Positions 1 through 9,569 of a stretch of DNA of 64,000 bases are shown in pieces. The notes beneath the pieces are model-generated. The model saw only the letters and a list, made by a program, of their open reading frames with translations. It had not been told where the DNA came from and did no database searches. A program made the position numbers and the translations under genes. This stretch comes from Lacticaseibacillus rhamnosus (lineage in GTDB: Bacteria > Bacillota > Bacilli > Lactobacillales > Lactobacillaceae): NCBI RefSeq assembly GCF_900636965.1, contig NZ_LR134331.1, forward strand, positions 2,232,001 to 2,296,000, in the 5' to 3' direction. How positions within the stretch are numbered: position 1 is the stretch's first letter; each line of letters opens with the position of its first letter.

Positions 1-1
1 C

Positions 2-445
2 CAATTTATTATTTTGGATGAACCCTTTTCCGGTCTGGATCCGGTTAATGCCCATCTGCTAGAAGTCGGGATTCGCCGGTTGCGTGATCAAGGCAGCGCA
101 ATTATCTATTCGAGCCACGACATGCGCAACGTTGAAGCCATTTCCGATCGGTTGGTCATGCTAAAAAACGGTGCCGTTGTCTTATCCGGCAAGCTTGACG
201 AAATTCGCGAACAGTTTGGTCAAACCCGACTCTACGTTCAATCCCCCTTAACCCAACAGGAGCTACAGGCTTTCCCCGGCGTGATCACGGTGACGCCACG
301 TTCCCGCGGCTTCTTAGTCAAACTGACCGATCCGCAAGTTGGCCATGATATTTTCGCCGCTGCCACACACCAAGGCTACATTCCCGAGTTTAGTCAACAA
401 GCACCATCCTTAGACGAAATCTTCCGCATGAAAGTAGAGGCCTAA
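2..445 (+). CDS. ABC transporter ATP-binding protein, C-terminal part (5' cut by window edge)
   Basis: Only the last 147 codons are in the window, and the frame stays open to base 2. The visible part starts inside Walker B (ILDEP, with the D-loop SGLDP), followed by the H-loop (SSHD) and a C-terminal accessory region typical of NatA/ABC-2 exporter ATPases. Walker A and the signature lie upstream of the window. The next gene starts 2 bases after the stop and encodes the membrane partner, so the two are co-transcribed. An in-frame TTG at 14 falls inside Walker B and is not a real start. The family hydrolyses ATP at the cytoplasmic face to drive export; the substrate cannot be read from the sequence. 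Confidence 0.9.
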   Translation, partial: QFIILDEPFSGLDPVNAHLLEVGIRRLRDQGSAIIYSSHDMRNVEAISDRLVMLKNGAVVLSGKLDEIREQFGQTRLYVQSPLTQQELQAFPGVITVTPRSRGFLVKLTDPQVGHDIFAAATHQGYIPEFSQQAPSLDEIFRMKVEA

Positions 446-447
446 TC

Positions 448-1719
448 ATGGAAAAAATGGATGTCATTTTTCGCCAAGTCTTCATCAAGAATCTTAAAAG
501 TAAAACCTGGTTATGGATTGTCCTGGGTCCGTTAGTATTAGCCGCTATTTTTGGCGCGGTTTTCTGGTTGATGAATCAAACCAACCAAACAACCCGAATC
601 GGCGTGGTTTCGGACAGCCCGGCATTGGTTCAAACGTTTAAAAGCAGCAGCGACAACGATCAGCATTATACGCATTACGCCACCACGGCTGCAGCTAAAC
701 GAGCATTGGCGGCCGAAAAACTTGATGCAGTTTTGACAGTCACCGGTCAGCCGACCCAACAGGCAAGTCTCATTCAGCGAACAGATGGGCAAAGCATCAA
801 TCGCACCCAACTACAAGGTGTGCTGGCTCAAGCCCACACCAAAAAAGTTGCCAGTCAACTACAGCTATCGACCACCCAACTGCAGCAACTTTTTGCGACT
901 CCCGCCTTGGCCACTACCAGTGTCAAAGTAGATGATGGCAAGCTTGTCACCCGTTCTGCCAAATCCCAAGCGTCCGGATCGGTTGCGGGTTTCATCGTCG
1001 ATATTTTGATTTACACCTTTGTCATCGGTTATGCTTCAATGATGGCGCAGGAAATTGGGACAGAAAAAGGGTCACGGATAGAAGAATCGATTTTAACTGC
1101 GATTACGCCGCAAGCTCAGTTCTTTGGCAAACTGCTTGGCATTCTGGCGTTGATGGCAACACAAATCATTATTTATGGCGTGGTCGGATTAGCCAGTCTC
1201 GTCGCCTTACGCCAGCTACCGCAAAATCCCCTGTCAACGCTTATCGGCCATCTTGACCTGAGTAGTGTGAGTCCAAACATGATTCTGTTTAGTATTGCGT
1301 TCTTCTTTGTCGGCACCTTGACCTATACCGTTTTGGCCGCCTTAACTGGTTCGCTGGTTGCGAATCAGGAACAGATCGGCCAGGCTACCACACCGATTGT
1401 GATGCTGGGAATGGTTGGCTACTTTGGCGCTATCATTGTTGCCAATGGCGCCTCGCCTATTCTTAATATCGCCAGTTATGTGCCATTTTTATCAACCATG
1501 ATGATGCCCGTACGACTGGGAGCAGGCCAAGTCAGTGCTGCGGCCGGCTGGTCAGCATTCGGCATTAATGTGATCTTTTTAATCGCGTTCACCTGGCTAA
1601 CGGTCAAGCTTTATCAGACGAATGTGTTAAGCTATTCTGATGGCGGTATTTTCAAAGCGTTCAAGCGTTCGTTACAATTACAACGTACCGCCCGCAAGCG
1701 TCATCCGGTCAAATCATGA
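448..1719 (+). CDS. ABC-2 type permease, NatB-like
   Basis: A 423-residue membrane protein. One helix lies near residues 20-42 (after a K-rich N-terminus), then comes a soluble extracellular domain of about 130 residues, then a helix cluster from about residue 178 to 395. This is the usual ABC2_membrane_3/NatB layout. It follows the ATPase by 2 bases, with an AGAGG ribosome site inside the end of that gene. It should form the channel of the exporter. NatAB relatives export Na+ or toxic compounds, but nothing in the sequence fixes the substrate. A GntR regulator starts 18 bases downstream, so the set is probably one transcript with the next ABC system. Confidence 0.87.
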   Translation: MEKMDVIFRQVFIKNLKSKTWLWIVLGPLVLAAIFGAVFWLMNQTNQTTRIGVVSDSPALVQTFKSSSDNDQHYTHYATTAAAKRALAAEKLDAVLTVTGQPTQQASLIQRTDGQSINRTQLQGVLAQAHTKKVASQLQLSTTQLQQLFATPALATTSVKVDDGKLVTRSAKSQASGSVAGFIVDILIYTFVIGYASMMAQEIGTEKGSRIEESILTAITPQAQFFGKLLGILALMATQIIIYGVVGLASLVALRQLPQNPLSTLIGHLDLSSVSPNMILFSIAFFFVGTLTYTVLAALTGSLVANQEQIGQATTPIVMLGMVGYFGAIIVANGASPILNIASYVPFLSTMMMPVRLGAGQVSAAAGWSAFGINVIFLIAFTWLTVKLYQTNVLSYSDGGIFKAFKRSLQLQRTARKRHPVKS

Positions 1720-1737
1720 CACGAAATGAGGTTAACC

Positions 1738-2133
1738 ATGCGGATCGTCATCTCAAATCAATCGGGCAAACCGATTTATGAACAAATCGAAGACCAGGTG
1801 AAAACCGCGATCCTCGCCGGTCAGTTAAAGGCGAATGAACAACTGCCGTCTATCCGCAGTCTTGCTAAAGATTTACGTATCAGCGTGATCACAACGACCC
1901 GCGCCTATCACGAACTTGAAGCAGCCGGATTCATTACCAACGTTCAGGGTAAAGGCGCCTATGTTCTCGGCCAAGATAGCTCTTTGGTCCGGGAAAACGC
2001 ACTGCGCGACATTGAAGCGTCCCTGAATCAAGCAATCGACACGGCTAAAATGGCCAAAATCACCCCCGCCGAGTTGCACACTATGTTAGATACATTACTG
2101 CAAGCAGAAGGAGAAGCCGATCATGACAACTGA
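1738..2133 (+). CDS. GntR family regulator, YtrA subfamily
   Basis: A 131-residue cytoplasmic repressor. The winged helix covers residues 1-72 (GKPIYEQI, then LPSIRSLAKDL, then the TTRAYHELE recognition helix). Only a short C-terminal helical tail follows, which is the YtrA subfamily layout without a large effector domain. The start at 1738 is preferred because ATGAGG places a ribosome site 8 bases upstream; the ATG at 1726 overlaps that site. Its end overlaps the next ATPase gene by 11 bases. YtrA-type regulators normally control the adjacent ABC transporter and often respond to cell-envelope stress, so autoregulation of this operon is the likely role (inference). Confidence 0.88.
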   Translation: MRIVISNQSGKPIYEQIEDQVKTAILAGQLKANEQLPSIRSLAKDLRISVITTTRAYHELEAAGFITNVQGKGAYVLGQDSSLVRENALRDIEASLNQAIDTAKMAKITPAELHTMLDTLLQAEGEADHDN

Positions 2134-2989
2134 TTTACTCACAGTTTCGCACCTCAACAAACACTATGAGGATTTTCACTTGGCTGACGTCAGTTTTCAC
2201 CTGCCTGCCGGTTATATTATGGGTTTCATCGGTCCAAATGGCGCAGGCAAAACAACAACGATCAAAGCGATTCTCGACATGCTTCAACCTGACAGTGGTG
2301 ATATCAGTTTACTGGGTCAAACCACCGTTGCAGCTCGAAAACAGGTTCGGGATCAGCTTGGTGTTGTTCTGGATGGAATGGTTTATCCAGACTCATGGCA
2401 ATCAACCGCGGTGAATCGGTTTGTCGGTCCTTTTTTCCCTAGTTGGGATGCGGTTTATTTTAAACAGTTATGTCACGATTTTGCGATTCCTGAAAAAACC
2501 AAATATCGTGATTTATCAATGGGTACCAAAATCAAGTTGCAACTGGCCGCGGCTTTAGCCCATCATCCGCAGCTCTTAATCTTAGATGAACCCACGTCTG
2601 GCTTGGATCCGATTGCCCGTGACGAACTCATTGCCATTTTGCAGGATTTTATCAGCGACGATCAACATAGCGTTTTGATTTCAACCCACAGTATTATCGA
2701 ATTGGCTAAAGTGGCCGATTATGTCACTTACTTGCTAACAGGGAAAGTAACCTTCACTGGGCCATTAAGTGACCTGCTTGATCGGTATATTATGATTAAA
2801 GGTGGCCCAAATGAGTTAACCCCGGGCATTCAAGCAACGATTATCGGATTGCAACAAAGCCGCGTCGGATTCTCCGGTATTTGGCCTGCCGATCAAGCCG
2901 ATCAACTGCCTGACAGTATTGTTCAGGAAACAGTTGATTTGGAAACCTTGATGATTGCTTTTGGCAAGGGGAGGCGTGCACATGCGTGA
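2123..2989 (+). CDS. ABC transporter ATP-binding protein (YtrB-like)
   Basis: A 288-residue ATPase with Walker A GPNGAGKTT (residues 37-45), a noncanonical signature LSMGT, Walker B LLILDEPTSGLDP and an H-loop STHS. The C-terminal ~80 residues are a variable accessory domain. It overlaps the end of the GntR gene by 11 bases and the permease start by 8, so translational coupling is likely. In this family the ATPase pairs with one ABC-2 permease that lacks its own nucleotide domain. The weak LSMGT signature is common in YtrB/BcrA-like exporters. Substrate unknown; antimicrobial-peptide or envelope stress export is a guess from family context. Confidence 0.88.
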   Translation: MTTDLLTVSHLNKHYEDFHLADVSFHLPAGYIMGFIGPNGAGKTTTIKAILDMLQPDSGDISLLGQTTVAARKQVRDQLGVVLDGMVYPDSWQSTAVNRFVGPFFPSWDAVYFKQLCHDFAIPEKTKYRDLSMGTKIKLQLAAALAHHPQLLILDEPTSGLDPIARDELIAILQDFISDDQHSVLISTHSIIELAKVADYVTYLLTGKVTFTGPLSDLLDRYIMIKGGPNELTPGIQATIIGLQQSRVGFSGIWPADQADQLPDSIVQETVDLETLMIAFGKGRRAHA

Positions 2990-3626
2990 TTTGGTCAAAC
3001 TTGTTGGCTTGGACCTGGCTGTATTTCATACTAATAGTAAGAAGTATTTTTGGTTTGGTACTTTGATCAGTATCGTTTTGTTGCTTCTCCCTTTCTTGAA
3101 CGGTGACTTAGCAACCCCGCTTGCAGGCGGCATTACGGGTCTTAGCATTGGCTTATTGATGATGCCTTTTGTCGGTGTTGATCGCCAAGGAATGGAGAAT
3201 CTTTACACCATGTTACCGGTCCGCCGTACTACCATTGTCGCCGGCCATTATCTGTTCGGTTTGATGACAGTGGGCTTAATTGACGCGTGCAGCATGCTTA
3301 TCATTGGTCTGGGTTGGATGGCTCGCGTTAATCCAATCCGTGATTCACAAGCTTTCGGGTGGATGCTTTGTTTTGGTACTGCGCTCATGCTCTTTCAAAT
3401 TATCTTATCGTTTCCACTCATGATTGGCTTGGGGTTTAAGCGCGCGCCTCTTGCTGCTTATTTTCCACTTGCCATTCTCTTAATTGCCGTCTTTCTTGAA
3501 AGAAGCTTCCAAGTAGACTTAGATGCCCTCAAGCCTTGGTTCGGAGTAATTGTGGCAATCTTTATTTCAGCTTTCATCTTCTCTTGGTGGTTAAGCACCG
3601 TGCTGTATAAAAAACGCGAATTCTAA
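2982..3626 (+). CDS. ABC-2 permease, ABC2_membrane_2-like
   Basis: A 214-residue integral membrane protein with about six hydrophobic segments (near residues 25-45, 50-70, 95-120, 130-155, 160-180 and 190-210). The ATG at 2982 is chosen because AGGGGAGG ends 7 bases upstream; an earlier in-frame TTG has no such site. It overlaps the ATPase gene by 8 bases and is the last gene before a strong terminator, so it should be the membrane half of that exporter. No sequence motif defines the substrate. Confidence 0.82.
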   Translation: MRDLVKLVGLDLAVFHTNSKKYFWFGTLISIVLLLLPFLNGDLATPLAGGITGLSIGLLMMPFVGVDRQGMENLYTMLPVRRTTIVAGHYLFGLMTVGLIDACSMLIIGLGWMARVNPIRDSQAFGWMLCFGTALMLFQIILSFPLMIGLGFKRAPLAAYFPLAILLIAVFLERSFQVDLDALKPWFGVIVAIFISAFIFSWWLSTVLYKKREF

Positions 3627-3635
3627 CCCGTAAAC

Positions 3636-3674
3636 AAAAAGTCGCCATTTCATAATCGAGATGGCGACTTTTTT
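3636..3674. terminator. Rho-independent terminator, bidirectional
   Basis: A hairpin with arms GTCGCCATTT and AGATGGCGAC, an A-run on the left and a T-run on the right. It lies between the ABC operon on plus and the SDR gene on minus, and could serve both. Confidence 0.92.
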
Positions 3675-3692
3675 GCATCTTCGCAACATTGA

Positions 3693-4478
3693 TCAGCCCT
3701 GTCCGTCTTTAAACGCAGGATATAATGTCATCCCACCGTCAATAAATAGGGTCGTGCCAGTGACGTAACTTGACTCTGTCGATGCCAGCCAGGCTGCTCC
3801 GGCGGCAACATCTTCCGGTTTACCTAGTCGTCCTTGGGGAATCATAGCGACTGTTTGGTCATACTGCGCCTTATCAGCAAACTTTTCCGCATTAATCGGC
3901 GTCTCAATGGCACCGGGACCGATAGCGTTGACCCGAATTCCGCGGTTAGCGTATTCCATCGCAATCGTCTCCGTGAAAAGCTTAACCGCCCCTTTAGCTG
4001 CAGTATAGCTGGCAAACGTTGGCCAGGGAATCTGTTCATGGACCGATGAGATGTTAATAATATTGCCTGGCTGGTGATGGTCGAGAAAATAATTCAAAGC
4101 AGCCCGGGCGCCTAAAAAGACCCCGGTTTGATTAATCGCAATAACTTTATTCCAGTCATCCAGGGACACTTCATGCGTCGGTGCTTTAATTTCCATACCT
4201 GCATTATTGACCCAGACATCAAGGCGGCCAAATTCAGACTCGGCAGTTTTAACCAAACTCGCTATCCCCGCTTCTGTCGAAACATCCGCATGAATACTGA
4301 CTGCCTGACCGCCATTTTTGATCACTGTATCGGCTGTTTTTCGCGCGCCTTCGTGATCACCTAAATAATTAATCACAACGGCCATATGCTCTTTGCCAAA
4401 CCGTTCTGCAATGCCCGCGCCAATACCTTTGGAGCCACCGGTCACGACTGCAACCTTACCATTCAGATCTCGATACAT
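3693..4478 (-). CDS. Glucose 1-dehydrogenase-like short-chain dehydrogenase
   Basis: A 261-residue classical SDR, the same length as Bacillus glucose 1-dehydrogenases. The Rossmann motif TGGSKGIG is at residues 13-20, NNAG at 91-94, and the catalytic Ser145, Tyr158 and Lys162 fall at the GlcDH positions. It ends with the FIDGG-type C-terminus. The start at 4478 is used because AAAGGAAG precedes MYRDLNGK; the longer frame has 18 extra codons without a site. The family oxidises glucose to gluconolactone with NAD(P)+, but close SDR paralogues use other sugars or alcohols, so the substrate is inferred. Monocistronic, ending at a shared terminator. Confidence 0.85.
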   Translation of the reverse strand: MYRDLNGKVAVVTGGSKGIGAGIAERFGKEHMAVVINYLGDHEGARKTADTVIKNGGQAVSIHADVSTEAGIASLVKTAESEFGRLDVWVNNAGMEIKAPTHEVSLDDWNKVIAINQTGVFLGARAALNYFLDHHQPGNIINISSVHEQIPWPTFASYTAAKGAVKLFTETIAMEYANRGIRVNAIGPGAIETPINAEKFADKAQYDQTVAMIPQGRLGKPEDVAAGAAWLASTESSYVTGTTLFIDGGMTLYPAFKDGQG

Positions 4479-4847
4479 ATCCGTCTTCCTTTCATCAATC
4501 CAGGAATTCAGCTTGCTGGATTCACACTTCACACAACCGCTTTGCTCTAACCTTACCGAATCTTATACCACGGCGCCGCTGCTTCAACCGGAAAAATGTG
4601 CACCATTTGCCACATTTAATCACGACTTATTAGGAACCAGTTTATCGCGACACGTTAATGGCATTGATCCTGACTCATCAAGCATAACAAATTCTTCCTA
4701 AATTCGTCACAAACCAAGCGGCTTCGATCACTTACTTTTTAAAATTTTGCGCCAGAAACAAAAAGTAGATGTGAATGGCGATTTTGCATCACCCAAATGA
4801 CACAACCAACGTCAAGCTCAGTCGCCACCACCTTCATGCATCCAAAA
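4479..4847. other. Intergenic region upstream of the SDR gene
   Basis: About 370 bases with no convincing gene. On the minus strand a TATAAG box near 4560 could be the -10 element of the SDR gene, with a poorly spaced TTGAAG upstream. Nothing else stands out. Confidence 0.4.
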
Positions 4848-4898
4848 ACACCACTTGATTCCACCGAATATTCGGATGGATTCGAGTGGTGTCCTTTT
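4848..4898. terminator. Terminator of the beta-glucoside operon
   Basis: A long imperfect hairpin with outer arms ACACCACT and AGTGGTGT and inner pairing CCACCGAAT/ATTCGGATGG. T-rich on the right, A-rich on the left. It closes the minus-strand bgl operon just past its last stop codon. Confidence 0.85.
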
Positions 4899-4938
4899 TC
4901 GTGTGAATTTCAACTAGCTAATCCATGCGCGCCAAGAT

Positions 4939-6405
<1,467 letters not shown>

Positions 6406-8241
6406 CTATGCCAGTGTCATTAATGCATCGTCGTCGGTCGCACCATCTGATCGGGTCTCAACTTGATACTGATCAGAATTCGTCACAATCATCATCACAG
6501 TCGGCGCATATCCGGCCGCTTGAATCGCTTGGTAGTCAAATTCAACCAGTGGCGTCCCAACGGTAACTTTTTGGCCTTGTTCAATTAAAGCTTTGAAGTG
6601 CTTGCCTTTTAAGTTCACCGTGTCAATCCCAATATGGATCAGAATCTCGGCCCCTTTGTCAGATGTGATGCCGATTGCGTGCCCTGTTGGATAAACTAGG
6701 CTCACGGTACCGGCAACCGGGGACTTGACGACATTTTCTTCTGGTTCAATCGCAATCCCTTGACCCATGGTACCCGAAGCAAACACTTCATCAGGAACGT
6801 CACTGAGGGTGACCAATGTTCCTTTTACCGGCGCGGCCAAAGTTTCGGCGTGATCAGCAACCACCTCAGCCGCAGCTTGATTTTTAGCCGGTGCATTAAT
6901 GCCGCCAAATGCGAGCGTCAAGCCAACGCCCAGCACAAAGGCAACTACATCGCCAATCACCGAAACGCCAAACCCTTTGCCTAAATAAGTCGGTAATGAC
7001 AAAATGCTTGCCAGTGAGGCCACATTAGCGCCAGCACCGGACATGGCGACGATAATGCCGCCAACTGCACCAGCAACACAGGCACAGTAGAATGGCTTTT
7101 TCAGTTTTAACGTGATCCCATAAATCGTCGGCTCCGTGATCCCGAAAAGTGCGGTGATCGTACTGGAGCCCGCCAGACTTTTCATCTTGGCATCCCGCGC
7201 CTTGAGGAACACGGCAAACGCTGCTCCCGCTTGTGCCAACACAGCAGGTAGAAGAATCGGCATCATCGGATCGGTGCCATACAGCGCAATGTTGTTCATC
7301 ATCACCGGAACCAAAGCCCAATGAACGCCGAAAATCACAAACACCTGCCAGAATCCGCCAAGAATCATCCCTGCCAAGACCGGCACACTCTTATTCAGTG
7401 ACACAATCGCAGTTGCCAAGCCATTACTGAGAATCGAACTAACCGGACCGACCACCAGCATGGTTAACGGAACAATCACGACTAACAGACACAGCGGCGC
7501 CAAAATGTTCCGCACAGATTCATGCCAGATCCTGTTGAAAAATGGCTCCAAAAACTTCTGCACCACGACCACCAGCAAAATTGGCAGCACGGTTGCCGTA
7601 TAGTTGGCAGCCACCACCGGAATGCCGAAAAAGTCGATACTCGGCTTGCCAACCAACGCCACGATGTTGGGATAAACCATCGCCGCCGCAATCGCCATCG
7701 CAACAAATTGATTGACTTTCAACTGTTTGGCAGCCGTAAATGCCAAGGCTAACGGCAGAAAATAGAAAATGCCATCCGCCGCGGCCCACCAAATCTGATA
7801 GGCCCCGCTTTTCGTCGTCAGCCAACCAAGCACCACCGCTAGCGATAACAGGCCCTTCAGGATCCCAGCACCGGCCATTGCACCCAAGAATGGGGTAAAA
7901 ACGCCGGAAATAAAGGTTAGCAAGCCGTTGAAAGCGCGCTTAAAGGTCATTTTTTCATGGGTCACGGTTGCTGGTCCTTCTGTGCCATCACTCAACGATG
8001 GTTCCAGTTTTACAACTTCCTGATAAACATCACTGACATTGTTGCCAATGACCACCTGAAACTGTCCACTAGCCTCCACGACGGTGATAACGCCGTCTAA
8101 GGCTTCAACTTTTTCTTTGGGTACCTTGTCTTGATCCTTTAACGTAAAACGCAAACGGGTGGCACAATGCCAGACCTGATTGATATTTTGCTTACCGCCA
8201 ACCAGTTTCAACAACTGTTTGGCTAATGCTGTTTCGCCCAT
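6406..8241 (-). CDS. bglP: Beta-glucoside PTS permease EIIBCA
   Basis: A 611-residue fusion in the order EIIB-EIIC-EIIA. EIIB (residues 1-90) carries the phosphorylated Cys26 in WHCATRLRF. EIIC (about 105-460) has around ten hydrophobic segments. EIIA (about 480-605) carries the active His536 in HIGIDTV. It imports and phosphorylates beta-glucosides using HPr. It is preceded by AAAGGAGG and followed by the GH1 gene, and its leader holds a RAT/terminator switch plus an inserted palindromic repeat. The sugar (salicin, arbutin, cellobiose or another) is not determined by sequence. Confidence 0.93.
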   Translation of the reverse strand: MGETALAKQLLKLVGGKQNINQVWHCATRLRFTLKDQDKVPKEKVEALDGVITVVEASGQFQVVIGNNVSDVYQEVVKLEPSLSDGTEGPATVTHEKMTFKRAFNGLLTFISGVFTPFLGAMAGAGILKGLLSLAVVLGWLTTKSGAYQIWWAAADGIFYFLPLALAFTAAKQLKVNQFVAMAIAAAMVYPNIVALVGKPSIDFFGIPVVAANYTATVLPILLVVVVQKFLEPFFNRIWHESVRNILAPLCLLVVIVPLTMLVVGPVSSILSNGLATAIVSLNKSVPVLAGMILGGFWQVFVIFGVHWALVPVMMNNIALYGTDPMMPILLPAVLAQAGAAFAVFLKARDAKMKSLAGSSTITALFGITEPTIYGITLKLKKPFYCACVAGAVGGIIVAMSGAGANVASLASILSLPTYLGKGFGVSVIGDVVAFVLGVGLTLAFGGINAPAKNQAAAEVVADHAETLAAPVKGTLVTLSDVPDEVFASGTMGQGIAIEPEENVVKSPVAGTVSLVYPTGHAIGITSDKGAEILIHIGIDTVNLKGKHFKALIEQGQKVTVGTPLVEFDYQAIQAAGYAPTVMMIVTNSDQYQVETRSDGATDDDALMTLA

Positions 8242-8305
8242 TTCAAACTGCCTCCTTTAGTTTACGCTCAGCACCTGCAGTTGCACCCGCTGCTGACGCC
8301 GGCTT

Positions 8306-8424
8306 TAACGCGCTCCCCGGCGCAGAAGTCTGCGTGTAAGGACCTCAGTCGCAATGGCCAAAGACCGACCATCACGTCTGAGGCCGCTTACACTCCGGCC
8401 CCTAACCGCGCTGGCTCGCGCTCA
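8306..8424 (-). repeat. Palindromic repeat (126-bp family), copy in bglP leader
   Basis: It shares the conserved blocks GCGCTCCCCGGCGCAG, TGCGTGTAAGGACCT, CAATGGCC and GGCTCGCGCTCA with copies at 26.8, 28.3 and 63 kb. The inner stem CCTCAG/CTGAGG is intact. The outer variable arm (GAAGTC against GGCCCC) is not complementary here. It lies between the operon's leader terminator and the bglP ribosome site. Confidence 0.9.
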
Positions 8425-8427
8425 CAT

Positions 8428-8484
8428 AAAAAAAAGCCAGAAAGACATGACTTGTGGTGCACACAAGTCGTATCTTTCTGGTTT
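8428..8484 (-). terminator. Leader terminator of bglP, overlapped by RAT
   Basis: On the minus strand a long stem (AACCAGAAAGA to TCTTTCTGGCTT, inner arms GACTTGTG/CACAAGTC) is followed by eight T residues. It ends transcripts coming from licT unless antiterminated. Confidence 0.9.
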
Positions 8485-8509
8485 TGCCTAATTCAATAGT
8501 TACAAGCCC
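8480..8509 (-). promoter_or_regulatory. RAT antiterminator site for LicT
   Basis: The minus strand reads GGGCTTGTAACTATT, then AATTAGGCAAAACC. This is a close match to the ribonucleic antiterminator consensus of the BglG/SacY/LicT family. Its 3' end shares bases with the terminator stem, so the two RNA folds exclude each other. Confidence 0.88.
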
Positions 8510-8564
8510 AATTAAAATGTATTCGCTTTCAACATCATCATCTTATCTGATGGATTAGCGTTCG

Positions 8565-9437
8565 TCAACTACTTTTTAAACTTTGCCCCTGACTCTTGGC
8601 TAAACGGGCGATGTGGAGGGTTAGATAAATTTGTTCGTTTTTTGAAATCGGTCCGGGTAATTTTTGCTGCATAAACTTAACCACATCTTCCATGCACCGG
8701 TATGCCTGCGTATAGTCTTGTTGCAGATGTGCCAGCAAGGCCTGATCATATGGTTCGGGTGATACCGGTGTTTTCGCCGTTGAAGTTGCATAAACGCGTT
8801 GAAGAAAGAACTTTAGATGAATGACCAAGCGTTGATACTCTGGCGTCTTAGCGTTCATGTTCAGTCCGAGTTGATAGAAAATAATTTTGGTAATGTTAGC
8901 CAGCATTTGCGTGAACGCCACCGAGTTAACGGGATGTTGCTGGCTCAAATCGTTGCTGACAAATTTCAACGCAATAAAACCCGCCTCATCTTCAGGAAGC
9001 TGTTCCCCGATCTGATTAGCAATTTCCGTCAACGCCCATTCACCCATGCGAAAAGCCGGCTCATAGGCAATCTGGATCTCCCACAGTAATTTGTTATGCA
9101 GAATAAGCTGTTCATGCAAGCGCGTCACGGCAAAATGTATATGATCGGCTAACTCGATTAACAAATAACTGTTGAATTTTGTGTGTAACTGAACTTCAGC
9201 TTCCTGAATAATCCGCGCGGCAATCGTTAAATATTCATCGGGCAAGCTGGCAATCGTCGCCATCGCAATCTTTAGTTTGGCGTGATCTTCAGGCACATAA
9301 ATTTTCATCGAATCCTGCAGCGTTAACTGGTCACCTTTTTTAGCATGAAACCCAATACCGCGTTCGACGACAATGATATCGCGCTTATCACGCCGCACGA
9401 CAACGGCATTGTTATTAAGAATCGCATCAATGATCAT
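8565..9437 (-). CDS. licT: Transcription antiterminator LicT/BglG family
   Basis: A 290-residue RNA-binding antiterminator. The CAT RNA-binding domain covers residues 1-55 (ILNNNAVVV start), PRD1 about 65-170 and PRD2 about 172-282. PRD histidines H99, H207 and H275 are at the expected sites. The fourth expected His, in the PRD1 EAGFIAL motif, is Lys158. The family binds RAT RNA when sugar is available and EI/HPr/EII phosphorylation permits. A RAT lies immediately downstream of this gene, ahead of bglP, so licT can be read without antitermination while bglP-bgl cannot. GGGAGGG sits 6 bases before the ATG. Confidence 0.93.
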   Translation of the reverse strand: MIIDAILNNNAVVVRRDKRDIIVVERGIGFHAKKGDQLTLQDSMKIYVPEDHAKLKIAMATIASLPDEYLTIAARIIQEAEVQLHTKFNSYLLIELADHIHFAVTRLHEQLILHNKLLWEIQIAYEPAFRMGEWALTEIANQIGEQLPEDEAGFIALKFVSNDLSQQHPVNSVAFTQMLANITKIIFYQLGLNMNAKTPEYQRLVIHLKFFLQRVYATSTAKTPVSPEPYDQALLAHLQQDYTQAYRCMEDVVKFMQQKLPGPISKNEQIYLTLHIARLAKSQGQSLKSS

Positions 9438-9569
9438 AGCTAGCCCTCCCCCAAGGCGGTCAGATCACGGTTCAATCCGCATCCAGATTCAGGCTAACAA
9501 TTTTTCGAGAAAATGACAACGTAAACGACTTGGCTTCAATTTTCACCGCACTTTTTTTCAGAAGGCTAA

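Noticed and set aside
9438-9569. A second RAT upstream of licT
   Set aside because: A weak ATTGTTAGCC resembles the RAT start, but the GGCAAAACC end is missing and no terminator follows.
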